NCBI RefSeq assembly: GCF_017377775.1
Contig: NZ_JAFVLN010000004.1
Span: 434,001 to 498,000 of the forward strand
Direction of reading: 5' to 3'
Length of the DNA: 64,000 bases
Source of the DNA: Streptomyces sp. VRA16 Mangrove soil
Lineage (GTDB): Bacteria; Actinomycetota; Actinomycetes; Streptomycetales; Streptomycetaceae
Below, piece after piece: positions 27,501-35,435 of this stretch (positions within the stretch are counted from its first letter, which is position 1; each line of letters starts with the position of its first letter). Below the pieces are notes generated by a model. It was not told the origin of the DNA. It did not search any database and worked only from the letters and a program-made list of their open reading frames with translations. The position numbers were made by a program, and so were the translations under genes.

Positions 27501-28284
27501 CCGTACCGACTGGGTCTCCACCGGGGACTACCGCTGGAACCAGGAGGCGTACGCGTCAGGCGTGGTCTACGAGATCGGCGCCAAGACGGCCTACCGGCCC
27601 GGCAGCCGCCAGTCTGAGGAGTGGTTCGGGCCCGTCGAACGACCTCACCTCAACGACGCGTACCGGTCGCCCCTGCGCATCGGTGACTCGATGGCCATCG
27701 ACGTCCCCGCCTGGGGCAGCCGGGACCACATCGGCCTCAGCCAGGACGACACCGGTGCGACCACGCAGCGCATGACCCTGTCCCAGGGCGGCACGACCCT
27801 CGGCGAGGGCGTCTTCTCGCTCGTCGAGGGCAAGGCTCCGGGCCCCGGGAAGCTGCCCTACCGGCTCGTCGTCACCGGTGAGCGCAAGGCGCCGTCCACG
27901 CCGTACTCCTCGGCGACCCGCACCCGGTGGGACTTCGTCTCCGCTGCCGCCGCCGACCCGGCGGCCAAAGCGGTGCTGCCGCTCATACAGCTCGACTACC
28001 GCGTCGAGCTCGACGGCGCCGGTCGCGCCAAGCGGCACGCCCCGCTGACCGTGACGGCCGCGCACCTGCCCGACGCCGCACACGTCGGCCGCCTCGGCGC
28101 ACCCGCCCTGGAGCTGTCCTACGACGACGGCCGCACCTGGCACCGCGCCGACCGCACCGGAGACGGCGGGTTCCGCCTCGACGCTCCGAGCAGGGCTGAG
28201 TTCGTCACGGTGCGCGCCAGCGCACGGGACACCGTCGGCAACACCATCCACCAGACGGTCACCCGGGCCTTCGGCCTCCGCTGA
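24520..28284 (+). CDS. Secreted subtilisin-like (S8) serine protease, large
   Basis: About 1254 residues. An Arg-rich N-terminus and hydrophobic segment (AAVAAASVLVFTGPFSV) form a secretion signal, followed by a propeptide. The S8 domain has Asp266 (AVLDTGVDAGHPDL), His298 (HDGHGTHVAS), oxyanion Asn (VAAGNGG) and Ser471 (SGTSMATPHVAG). A ~770-residue C-terminal region holds a fibronectin-like part and a PA-like segment (RGKAVVVRRNDD...AGAELLLVVNNEDG), ending RAFGLR. An in-frame TTG at 24562, with AGGAG ten bases upstream, is an equally good start. It is probably released to digest extracellular protein. Two relics of the same family lie at 37615-40088. Confidence 0.9.
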   Translation: MIVPVRRDRRRYRHLKRHPRCWSTAAVAAASVLVFTGPFSVRAMAGPGSPPTLAAHETPSSTAVPTGEHTVTLITGDVVTTRRQGSGGGGGTVTVRDADGKPTRSRLAEADGDLFVYPESALPFVAKGSLDRELFNVTDLIADGYDDASRERLPLIVSYRNAAARRTAAVPDGALKVRDLASVQGAALSADRARAAEFWHSVTGENSVDGGIGDARTDAAFRDGVAHIWLDAPVEADLADSTAQIGAPKAWSGGNTGQGVEVAVLDTGVDAGHPDLADRIAARQSFVPDENTDDHDGHGTHVASTIAGTGAASDGKEKGVAPGARLSIGKVLDNSGRGQISWTLAAMEWATVERHAKIVNMSLGSSEQSDGSDPMSQAVDRLSAQTGALFVVAAGNGGGAGTVGAPGVATSALTVGAVDGTDTLAPFSSQGPRVDGALKPEITAPGVGILAANSSFAAGGNGAYRSLSGTSMATPHVAGAAALLAAARPELTGSALKDVLVSRSHRTPQYDAFQAGSGRVDVDAAVRAGVYASATAYAPGSSPGPVRRPVTYTNTTGTAVTLDLSVAATHAPEGMFRLSASRVTMPAHGTADVALTIDGSGSAGGRTYSGQILATDADARTVAHTAVSVGPVQHKLTVHFKDADGNPVPGVFDLLKSGDSESLPVLVGDSGTTELYLSEDTYSALAYKTVPGVHGPHSWGMALLGDPEVQLTKDTTVTFDASRIERIETTVPQRTEATYQRLDYQRSMGGMTYRTGLETQTAYDSLWAQPTTHKVTHGDFRVSARWRKEQPALTVSTRTTDFTDVLRQEGVSALPKGTRKLPLVFAGNGADADYARIDARGKAVVVRRNDDVADGVQAANAVAAGAELLLVVNNEDGRALRGYGEPFGPPVALDVALLSTDEGERLAAQAKVRGAQVTVTSQPVSPYVYDLVASWHNEIPTRMTTRADSRSLARVDVAFDSPLPDRSGGEFRYDWVPGSGWTFGGPQPEPVRGTRTDWVSTGDYRWNQEAYASGVVYEIGAKTAYRPGSRQSEEWFGPVERPHLNDAYRSPLRIGDSMAIDVPAWGSRDHIGLSQDDTGATTQRMTLSQGGTTLGEGVFSLVEGKAPGPGKLPYRLVVTGERKAPSTPYSSATRTRWDFVSAAAADPAAKAVLPLIQLDYRVELDGAGRAKRHAPLTVTAAHLPDAAHVGRLGAPALELSYDDGRTWHRADRTGDGGFRLDAPSRAEFVTVRASARDTVGNTIHQTVTRAFGLR

Positions 28285-28308
28285 CCCGACGTCACTCAGG
28301 CAGGACAC

Positions 28309-28349
28309 CGGGCTACGGCTCCGGGCAGCGCTGCCGGAGCCGTAGCCCG
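28309..28349 (+). terminator. Terminator of the S8 protease gene
   Basis: Perfect 15-bp outer stem (28309-28323 and 28335-28349), extended by GCAGC/GCTGC inside, 25 bases after the stop codon. Confidence 0.8.
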
Positions 28350-28490
28350 CCGTGCCGTTCCCTATCGGGTGAATATCTCGGTGGCACGGTGGGTCTCGGT
28401 TCTCGCGTCAGCACTCTTCCGCTGATGGCACACGCGGTGCGCGAGGCTGTAGGGGGACACGACATAGCGAGCCGGCGTCCGGTTTCTTGA

Positions 28491-29415
28491 CGCCACCGAG
28501 CGCGTTACGTCTTCGACCGGACACTGGACCGAAGCACTAGGGCATTGCTCGGCCGGCTGGCCGCCTGCTGTCTGGCGATCGTCGTTCCCGTCAGCACGCT
28601 CCTGGTGTGGACCGACCCGCGGGCACCCCGCTCTCTCTTCGATCGGCTGGTCGCGGTGTGGCGTACGAGCGCCGAGGCCCTCCGCCTCGGCGGGGTGACC
28701 GGAGCGCCGCTCCGGATGCTCCTGTCGGTGTTCCTGGGATTGATTGCTCTGCTGTGCGTATCCACCCTGGTGGGTGTGACCACGACCGGGCTGGGTGACC
28801 GCTTGGAAGAACTGCGGCGGGGTCGGTCCAGGGTGCTGGAGAAAGGGCACGCGGTGGTGCTCGGCTGGTCCGACCAGGTGTTCACCGTTGTCGGTGAGAT
28901 GGTCCTCAGCCAGGCCGGCCTGTTCGGCTACGACAGCGTGATCGCGCTCGGACCGAACGCGGCTCCGCACCGGGCCCGGTCCGACGACCAGCTCCTGCTC
29001 AGGCTGCTGAACCTGAGGACCGTCGAGGAGGAGACGGGACAGGCCCTGCCCGTCGTCGCCGAACTGACCGACCACCGCAGCCTGGCACTGGCCCCGCTGG
29101 GACCTGAGTGGGACGCCGTTGTGTACGGCGAGCTGACGGCCCTGGTCATGACCAGGATCGCGTAGAACACCGGCATGGCCGTTGTGTTCGAGGAACTCCT
29201 CGCCGCTCGGGGTGGCGCCCTGGCCCTGCGCCCGGCCTCGCACTACGTGTTTCCCGGACGGGTGGCGTCCGCCCTCAGGCGTGGGGAGTGCGCGATCGGG
29301 TAGCGAGCGCACGATGCGCGCACCCCGCGCCGGGAGATCGACGTACGCCTCGTTCCCGGCAAGACGGAACGACGTGTCTGGGCTTCCCCGGACGAGATCA
29401 TGATCGTTGCCCCGC
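28491..29415 (+). pseudogene. CASTOR/POLLUX-type ion channel relic
   Basis: Begins RYVFDRTLDRSTRALLGRLAACC with a membrane helix, then a pore-like region, a second helix (LLSVFLGLIALLCVSTLVGV) and GHAVVLGWSDQVFTVVGEM, the RCK-like cytosolic domain of CASTOR/POLLUX-related channels. A stop follows LTALVMTRIA. After an apparent internal deletion, VVFEELLAARGGALALRPASHYVFPGR and GECAIG-stop-RAHD...PDEIMIVAP follow. The TAG where Tyr is expected and the missing middle show it is dead. The family mediates cation flux in other organisms. Confidence 0.7.
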
Positions 29416-29655
29416 CGGACGCGGGTGACCGTTGCCCAGGTACCGCGTCCGACGGGCGACCGGAGCGTCCGGACGTGCTCCCGGAAGCCCGGCGGGGCGC
29501 GGAGGACAGACCTGCGCGCGGCCCCGCCCCTGAATGAGGTCATGACGTGGCCGTGGGCCGGACAGCGGTCAGGCCGCTGCCCGGCGGGTGAGGGCCGGCA
29601 GTGTCCTGGTCCTGATCCGACGGTACGTCGCGAAGCCGTTCACGGTCTCCGCTGC

Positions 29656-29790
29656 TCAGATGACGGTACTGAGCAACGGCCACCACAGCTCGCGTCCCTG
29701 CGCACCCTCGACCAGCTTGACGACCGAGTTCAGCGCCCAGCCGACGGCGAGGAAGAGAGCCGCCCACCTGGCCCACCGCCAGATCGCCAT
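29656..29790 (-). CDS. Short hypothetical membrane protein
   Basis: 44 residues (MAIWRWARWAALFLAVGWALNS) with one hydrophobic helix and a conserved-looking tail GRELWWPLLSTVI. No family recognised. It may be a genuine small membrane peptide or chance; coding potential cannot be judged by eye. Confidence 0.35.
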   Translation of the reverse strand: MAIWRWARWAALFLAVGWALNSVVKLVEGAQGRELWWPLLSTVI

Positions 29791-29930
29791 GGCCCCTCGC
29801 CTACGGGATTCCTGCCGAGTCCGTTCCCCGTGCCGAAGTCGTGTGTCCACCATGACTCTTCGTCTACCCGTCATCCGGCGTCGCCTCCTCGCCCTCGCAA
29901 GGAAGGCCACGAGTGGCCCTCAGTCGCCCG

Positions 29931-31121
29931 TCAGTTCGCCAGATGCCAGTCGCCGCCACGTACCACGAGTACGCCGAGCGACTCGGGCCGGAGACCGGAG
30001 TGCTCCTTTGCCGAGTTCCGGATCGGGCCGGACACTCCGTCGAATCCGATGGTCTCGATCGTGTCGCGCAGCTCGGGACCGTCCGTGCCGCCCGACTTGG
30101 CGATGGCGTTGCGCAGCATCAGGGCAGCGTCCGCCCCGAAGGAGGCGAACCCGGAGTAGTCCTGGTACGCGTCGGTGTAGCGCGCCACCCACTCCTTCTG
30201 GTTCCGGACGCTCTCACTGCCCGAGGTGACGTCACCTATCGCCAGGACGCGGGGGAAGACCATGTGCACGCCCTCCGCGGCTCCTTGAGCGCCCTTGACG
30301 AAGAGTTCCGCACCGGCACCGGCATCCAGATAGACACCACCGTCGAAGTCCGCGTCCCGCAGGTTCTTGGCGATGATCCCGGCAGCCGGCATGACCGCCC
30401 AGACGACCACGGCCTCCGGACGATCCTCGACCAGGCGTTTCGCCTGGACGCTCATGTCCTTGTCCTCCTGGCCGAACTGCTGTGTGCCGGTGACCTTGAT
30501 GCCGGCCTTCCTCGCCTGGGCCAGGACCGCGGTGCGGCCCTCCTGTCCGTAGGGGTTGTCGACATTGAGCAGGCCGACACTCTTCACCCCCTTCTTCTTC
30601 AGATCGGCCAGCAGCACTTCGGCGTCCTGAGCGGGGTTGGGAGAGATCTTGAAGGTGTACTGACGTTCCGACACCGGGTTGGTGATCGCCGTTGCCGACG
30701 CCAGTGAGATCAGTGGCACCTCGCGCTTCTCCACGATGCTGGTCACCGGGACGGTGCACGCCGAACAACCACCTGTGATCACTGCCACGACGTGATCATT
30801 GTTGATCAGGTCGTTGACGTTGGTGATGTTCTGCGCGGGCTTGGTCTGGTTGTCCTTGACGATCAGCCTGAGCTTGCGTCCGCCCAGCACTCCGCCCTGC
30901 GCGTTGATCGAGTCCACTTGCAGTTCGAGGGCCTTCTTGTACGCCGTGCCAATGCTCTGTGTGGGCCCCGACAATTCCAGGCTGGCGCCGATCGCGATGT
31001 CACCCCCCTTCGACCGCCCGCCGGTCCCGTCGTCCTTCGCGGACGCGGCGCAGCCGGTGAGCCCCAAGGCGCTGACGAGGATCGCGCCGGTCAGCGCCAA
31101 CGAAGAACCTGTCCGGATCAC
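29931..31121 (-). CDS. livK: Branched-chain amino acid/amide ABC transporter, substrate-binding lipoprotein
   Basis: 396 residues with a lipoprotein signal (LVSALGLTGCAA, lipobox LTGC) and a Peripla_BP_6 fold: IAIGASLELSGPTQSIG, ALELQVDSINAQGG, LRLIVKDNQTKPAQNI, GGCSACTVPVTSIVEKREVPLIS. It captures substrate outside the membrane. GTG start 31121 overlaps the livM stop by four bases, with GAGAG upstream. It is the last gene of a five-gene operon, whereas in many operons this gene comes first. The substrate (branched-chain amino acids, amides or others) is not determinable from sequence. Confidence 0.9.
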   Translation of the reverse strand: MIRTGSSLALTGAILVSALGLTGCAASAKDDGTGGRSKGGDIAIGASLELSGPTQSIGTAYKKALELQVDSINAQGGVLGGRKLRLIVKDNQTKPAQNITNVNDLINNDHVVAVITGGCSACTVPVTSIVEKREVPLISLASATAITNPVSERQYTFKISPNPAQDAEVLLADLKKKGVKSVGLLNVDNPYGQEGRTAVLAQARKAGIKVTGTQQFGQEDKDMSVQAKRLVEDRPEAVVVWAVMPAAGIIAKNLRDADFDGGVYLDAGAGAELFVKGAQGAAEGVHMVFPRVLAIGDVTSGSESVRNQKEWVARYTDAYQDYSGFASFGADAALMLRNAIAKSGGTDGPELRDTIETIGFDGVSGPIRNSAKEHSGLRPESLGVLVVRGGDWHLAN

Positions 31122-32173
31122 TGTGTCTCTCTTTCCTGTGTACGAGCCGTCGTCGCGGGGGCAGGACCGTCCTGCCGCTTCCGAACCGACCGCTCCCTGC
31201 GGACCGCCGTTACCCCACCCACCCCTCTGGGCAGGAACAGCAGCACGGCTATCAATGCGATCCCGTAGACGATGACGTCGAAGTTCCCGGTGGCGGACGG
31301 GAACACCTTCGGGATCAAGTCCTTGGACGCCTCGGAGAACGAGATGATCACCAGCGCACCGAGCGGCGCGCCCCACGGGGTGCGCAGTCCACCGACCGAG
31401 GCGATGACGAGCAGTTGCACGGAGCTGAGGAGTCCTGCCTGACCGGAGTCCATGAAGGACGACCAATGGGCGTACAGACTGCCCGCGATCGAGGCAAGCC
31501 CGGCCGCGAGCGCCAACGCGCTCCGGCGCAGCGCGGCGGCCGACACCCCGGCAGCCTCCGTCGCCACGGGGCTGTCACCCAGCGCGCTCAACGCGTCCCC
31601 TACGGGGGACCGCAGCAGCGCGTCCACGGACAGCACGGCGACCAGCAGCACGCCGGCCACGAGGTAGTAGACCGACAGGTCGGTGTCCAGTTCCACCCCG
31701 AAGGGCGCCAGCGACGGAATGTCCGCGAGGCCGTTCGAGGCGCCGGTCAGCGGCAGTTGATTGGCCAGAGAGCTGACCACCAGACCGAACGACAGGGTCG
31801 CCAGTGCCAGGTACTGGCCCTGCGCCCGGAAGATGAACAGCCCCACGACGTAGGCCACGGCCATGGCCAGCGCGGCCCCGGCGGTCAGCGCGAGCAGGGC
31901 GTTGATGTGCCATCTGCCGGTGAGGATCGCGGAGGTGTATCCGCCGACGGCGAAGAAGGCGGCCTGCCCGAGGGAGATCTGTCCGGCACGGCCGACGAGC
32001 GGAACGAGGCCCAGGGCCGCCGTGGCCTGCAGACACACCAGCACCGCGACCGACATCGTGTAGAAGGGCACCCTCGTGAAGACGGCGGGCACCCCCAGCA
32101 GCAGTACGACGAAGACGACGTACCCGGCGGCACGAGAGCCGACCAGGGTGCGTACTCGGCGCGACGCGTTCAT
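31118..32173 (-). CDS. livM: Branched-chain amino acid/amide ABC transporter permease LivM
   Basis: 351 residues, about ten membrane helices, with the family motifs LGLVPLVGRAGQISLGQAAFFAVGGY, YLALATLSFG, GASNGLADIP, HWSSFMDSGQAG and SVQLLVIASVGGLRTPWGAPLGA. A basic tail (RRERSVRKRQDG) is cytosolic. It overlaps livH (ATGA) and livK (GTGA) by four bases, so translation is coupled. It forms the channel with LivH. Confidence 0.9.
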   Translation of the reverse strand: MNASRRVRTLVGSRAAGYVVFVVLLLGVPAVFTRVPFYTMSVAVLVCLQATAALGLVPLVGRAGQISLGQAAFFAVGGYTSAILTGRWHINALLALTAGAALAMAVAYVVGLFIFRAQGQYLALATLSFGLVVSSLANQLPLTGASNGLADIPSLAPFGVELDTDLSVYYLVAGVLLVAVLSVDALLRSPVGDALSALGDSPVATEAAGVSAAALRRSALALAAGLASIAGSLYAHWSSFMDSGQAGLLSSVQLLVIASVGGLRTPWGAPLGALVIISFSEASKDLIPKVFPSATGNFDVIVYGIALIAVLLFLPRGVGGVTAVRRERSVRKRQDGPAPATTARTQERETQ

Positions 32174-33042
32174 ACCCGCACCACCGAAGCCCGGCGCAGC
32201 AGCCCCGTGGGCCGGAGCAACAGCACCACGAGCAGCAGCCCGTAGGTGAGCGTGTCCTTGTACTCGCTGCTGAGATATCCGGTGGCGTACGCCTCCACCA
32301 GTCCGACCAGCAGCCCGCCGGCCACGGCGCCCACCGGGGAGACGAGTCCGCCGATGACCGCCGCGGTGAAGCCCTTGAGGCCGAAGGGGATGCCCACTGA
32401 CGCGTCCGGCGGCTGGAGCGGAGCCAGGAACACTCCGGCCAGCGCGCCCAGCGCCGCGGCCAAGGTGAACGCCAGCAGACTCATCCGGGCCGGCGAGACA
32501 CCCACGAGGCGGACCGTCTCGGGTTCCATGGCCGTGGCGCGCATCGCGGTACCCCACAAGGTTCTGGTGAGGAACAGCCACATCAACAGGACGGCCAGCC
32601 CGGTGGCCACCCCGCACCACACGTACTGCCGAACCACGTGGGCGCCGAACACATCGAACGCGTGGCCCTCGGAGAAAGACGGGACGAAATGGGAGTCCGG
32701 GCCGAACAGGAGGAGCGCCGCGCCCTCAAGGGTCACCGACGCGCCGATCGTCAAGATGATCAACCGTTCGCTGTCGGCGTCGCGTGCTCGCCGGACGACG
32801 ACGAGGTCCAGCAGGGCACCGACGCCGGAGGTGGCCGCGGTCGCGGTCAGGGCCGCCGCCCACAGGGGTGTGCCCGCTTCGTGCAACACCGCGGCTCCCA
32901 GCCCGCCGAGCATGACGAAGTCACCCTGGGCGAAGTTGATGACGCCGGTGACTTGATACACCAGGGCGACGCCCAGCCCGACCAGTGCGTAGGTGGTGCC
33001 AGCCCCAAGTCCGGAGAGTGTGAAGTCGAAGAACTGCGACAT
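32170..33042 (-). CDS. livH: Branched-chain amino acid/amide ABC transporter permease LivH
   Basis: 290 residues with typical LivH motifs: TYALVGLGVALVYQVTGVINFAQGDFVMLG, LIILTIGASVTLEGAALL, GTAMRATAMEPETVRLVGV, SVGIPFGLKGFTAAVIGGL and the end TYGLLLVVLLLRPTGLL. About eight membrane helices. It lies 47 bases downstream of livF and overlaps livM by four bases. Confidence 0.9.
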   Translation of the reverse strand: MSQFFDFTLSGLGAGTTYALVGLGVALVYQVTGVINFAQGDFVMLGGLGAAVLHEAGTPLWAAALTATAATSGVGALLDLVVVRRARDADSERLIILTIGASVTLEGAALLLFGPDSHFVPSFSEGHAFDVFGAHVVRQYVWCGVATGLAVLLMWLFLTRTLWGTAMRATAMEPETVRLVGVSPARMSLLAFTLAAALGALAGVFLAPLQPPDASVGIPFGLKGFTAAVIGGLVSPVGAVAGGLLVGLVEAYATGYLSSEYKDTLTYGLLLVVLLLRPTGLLRRASVVRV

Positions 33043-33089
33043 GCGTGGCTACCGGATTCCGATCCTGAGTGACTGCGGTACGGGAACGT

Positions 33090-33803
33090 TCATCCGACGG
33101 GCCCTCCCAAATAGGCCCGAACAACCCGGGGGTCTTCGCGCAGTTGGCCAACGGGCCCCGAGGCCACGAGTTCTCCCCGCTCCATGAGGTGTCCGCGCTG
33201 TGCCACCCGGAAGGCGACACCTGCGCTCTGTTCGACCAGGACCAGCGTCGTGCCGCGGCCGGCCAGTTCCACGAGCGCGTCGGTCACCACGCGGACGGCC
33301 TGCGGGGCGAGCCCCAGCGAAGGCTCGTCCAGCAGCAGCAGTTTCGGACGGCTCATCAAGCCTCGGCCGACGGCCACCATCTGCTGTTCGCCACCCGACA
33401 GAGTGCCCGCGGGCTGCTGTCGGCGGGCGACGAGCGCGGGAAAGAGGTCGTAGACCGCGTCCAGCCCGGTTGCGGCCCGGTCAGCCACATAGCCACCCAG
33501 CCGCAGGTTCTCCTCGACCGTGAGCCCGGTGAACACATGACGACCCTCGGGAACGAGCACCAGCCCCGCTCGCGTCCGCTGCTCCGCCGGCCAACGGGTG
33601 ACGTCCGTGCCGTCGAACTCGATGGTTCCCCGCCATGGACGAGACAGGCCCGCCAAGGTTCGTAGCAGCGTGGACTTTCCGGCGCCGTTGGGTCCGATGA
33701 CGGTCACGGCCTGTCCGGCACCCACCGAGACGTCCACCCCGTGCAGGGCCTCGATCCGGCCGTACCCGGACACCAGCCCAGTAGCCCGCAGCAGTTCGCT
33801 CAC
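33090..33803 (-). CDS. livF: Branched-chain amino acid/amide ABC transporter ATPase LivF
   Basis: 237 residues: GPNGAGKSTLLRTLAGL (Walker A), VPEGRHVFTGLTVEENL (the LivF hallmark), LSGGEQQMVAVGRGLM (signature), LLLLDEPSLGLAP (Walker B), LVEQS switch. It pairs with LivG. The start overlaps the livG stop by four bases. Confidence 0.92.
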   Translation of the reverse strand: MSELLRATGLVSGYGRIEALHGVDVSVGAGQAVTVIGPNGAGKSTLLRTLAGLSRPWRGTIEFDGTDVTRWPAEQRTRAGLVLVPEGRHVFTGLTVEENLRLGGYVADRAATGLDAVYDLFPALVARRQQPAGTLSGGEQQMVAVGRGLMSRPKLLLLDEPSLGLAPQAVRVVTDALVELAGRGTTLVLVEQSAGVAFRVAQRGHLMERGELVASGPVGQLREDPRVVRAYLGGPVG

Positions 33804-34564
33804 GTCTCCTCGCCCAGGTATGCGGCGCGCACCAGGGGGTCGGCCGCGATCCGCTCGGATGTGCCGTCCGCCAGCAGCCGGCCATGGTCCAGGACCAACA
33901 CTCGGTCCGACACCGCGAAGACGCCGGCGACATCGTGCTCGACCATCAGTACGGTCACGCCTTTCGCCGCGATGTCCTTGAACAGTGCCGTCAGATCGGC
34001 GCTTTCCGCGCGCGCGAGCCCCGCGAGAGGCTCGTCCAGAAGCAGCAGCGCGGGGTCTCCCGCCAGCGCCCTCGCAATCTCCACCCGGCGCTGGAGTCCG
34101 TATGCCAAGTCCCCCGCGGGGAAGTGTGCGTAGGGCCCGAGTCCTATCCGTTCCAGCAGCTCACGGGCCGATCGGCGCTCGGCCTCGAACCGCCTCCTGG
34201 AAGTGGCCAGACCCAGGACATGGCCGAGAGAGAGGTGCACACTGCGAGCGGTGCGCGGCAGCATCACGTTCTGCAGCACGGTCAGCGAACTGAAGATCTG
34301 GAGGTTCTGGAAGGTCCTGGTAACCCCCAGGCGGGCAGTGCTCACGGGGCCGACCCCGGTCAGGTCGTGGCCGTTCACGCGTATGGTTCCGGATGTCGGA
34401 GGTGTCACCCCGGAGAGAGCGTTCAACAACGTTGTCTTCCCGGCACCGTTGGGGCCGATCAGTCCGATCACGCCACCGCTGGAGTGGAAGAGGGTGAAGT
34501 CTTCCACGGCCTTCACCCCGCCGTAGCGCACCGTGAGTGCGGACACCTCTACCGACGCGGTCAC
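33800..34564 (-). CDS. livG: Branched-chain amino acid/amide ABC transporter ATPase LivG
   Basis: 254 residues from GTG 34564 (TASVEVSALTVRYGGVKAV): Walker A GPNGAGKTT, the LivG-type GVTRTFQNLQIFSSLTVLQNVML, a degenerate signature LAYGLQRRVEIARAL, Walker B LLLLDEPLAGL, MVEHD. An in-frame ATG at 34585 would add MCRPRRP and is less like the family. First gene of livGFHMK. It lies ~110 bases downstream of a minus-strand TGTCACA-N16-GGTC promoter candidate, which would place this uptake system in the clustered sigma regulon. Confidence 0.9.
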   Translation of the reverse strand: MTASVEVSALTVRYGGVKAVEDFTLFHSSGGVIGLIGPNGAGKTTLLNALSGVTPPTSGTIRVNGHDLTGVGPVSTARLGVTRTFQNLQIFSSLTVLQNVMLPRTARSVHLSLGHVLGLATSRRRFEAERRSARELLERIGLGPYAHFPAGDLAYGLQRRVEIARALAGDPALLLLDEPLAGLARAESADLTALFKDIAAKGVTVLMVEHDVAGVFAVSDRVLVLDHGRLLADGTSERIAADPLVRAAYLGEET

Positions 34565-34674
34565 CGGCCGCCTCGGGCGGCACATAAGACTGGCACTGTT
34601 CTCCTACATGTCTGTCCGACCAACTGGGTCAGACCTCAACTTGCGCCTACGGCGGCGCTATTGGTCACCACGTA

Positions 34675-34701
34675 GACCGTTGACACGCAGTAGTTGTGAC
34701 A
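34675..34701 (-). promoter_or_regulatory. ECF41-like promoter candidate for the liv operon
   Basis: On the minus strand TGTCACA, 16 bases, GGTC. It is the strongest promoter-like sequence upstream of livG and lies 42 bases from a divergent site for the ABM gene. Confidence 0.6.
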
Positions 34702-34742
34702 CTGCGGCCGGATAATCCGCTGTTGAGGAGGTTTCGACCACT

Positions 34743-34769
34743 CGTCACAAGGGCGAGCCGTCGCTTGTC
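34743..34769 (+). promoter_or_regulatory. ECF41-like promoter candidate for the ABM gene
   Basis: CGTCACA, 16 bases, TGTC. The -10 element ends nine bases before the ATG at 34778, so the transcript would have almost no leader. Confidence 0.6.
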
Positions 34770-34777
34770 GAATGGGC

Positions 34778-35131
34778 ATGACCGACTCACTGAAATCGAA
34801 GACGCACACCGCCGACCCGGTCGTCCTCATCAAGACCTACACCGTGCCATCGGAGGAGGCCGACTACTTCACCGAGGCGTACCAGGAGAACGCGCGGATC
34901 ATGTCGAGGCAGCCCGGATTCATCCGCTCCCGGCTGCATCGGCCCCTGGCCGACGCCCCGGAGACGCGGTTCGTCCATATCGCCGAGTGGTCCTCGGGCA
35001 GCGAACTCGACAGGGCCACGGGCAATCAGGAGTGGCACGCCGCGCTCAAGCGCCTGTTCGACGACCCCAAACTCCACATCACGTCCGAGCCCGCCAGCTA
35101 CCGCGTCGTCGTCGAGTTCCGTCCCTCCTGA
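34778..35131 (+). CDS. ABM-family monooxygenase-like protein
   Basis: 117 residues: VVLIKTYTVPSEEADYFTEAYQENARIMSRQPGFIRSRLHRP, then FVHIAEWSSGSELDRATGNQEWHAALKRLF. This is the antibiotic biosynthesis monooxygenase fold; members oxygenate aromatic polyketides or are small redox proteins. ATG 34778 (or 34772) starts right at the inferred transcription start of the upstream ECF-like promoter, suggesting a leaderless mRNA. It is divergent from the liv operon. Paralogue of the protein at 7304 only in fold. Confidence 0.82.
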   Translation: MTDSLKSKTHTADPVVLIKTYTVPSEEADYFTEAYQENARIMSRQPGFIRSRLHRPLADAPETRFVHIAEWSSGSELDRATGNQEWHAALKRLFDDPKLHITSEPASYRVVVEFRPS

Positions 35132-35264
35132 GGAGGTCCGACCGTCATGTCACTGCTCGGCGGGGCAGGCAGGACCGCCGACGGGTCTGCGTCGCCGGAC
35201 CTTGCGGTCAGGCAGGGACTCACCGCCCCGACGACGCCGAACGGCGCCGCTGGTGACTGGGTCC

Positions 35265-35296
35265 CACCACACCGTGTTGGCACCACACCGTGTTGA
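35265..35296. repeat. Tandem 16-bp direct repeat before the amidase gene
   Basis: CACCACACCGTGTTG plus one base is repeated twice head to tail (35265-35280, 35281-35296), ~140 bases upstream of the amidase start. Possible regulator binding site. Confidence 0.7.
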
Positions 35297-35435
35297 ACCA
35301 TGCGAATTCTCGTGGCACTACAACCAGCTTCGCCCTACAGTCATCCCCGCATCGAGTTGCCTTGCCCCGACGGCCTGCCACGGCCGCTGGTCGGCGCGCC
35401 TCGATGCCCGTTACTTCTTGATAAGGAGCATCACC

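Noticed and set aside
34680..34716. TTGACA and GATAAT as a housekeeping promoter
   Set aside because: The spacer is 25 bases, far from 17-18, so it is not a sigma-70-type promoter. The reverse-strand ECF-like site fits better.
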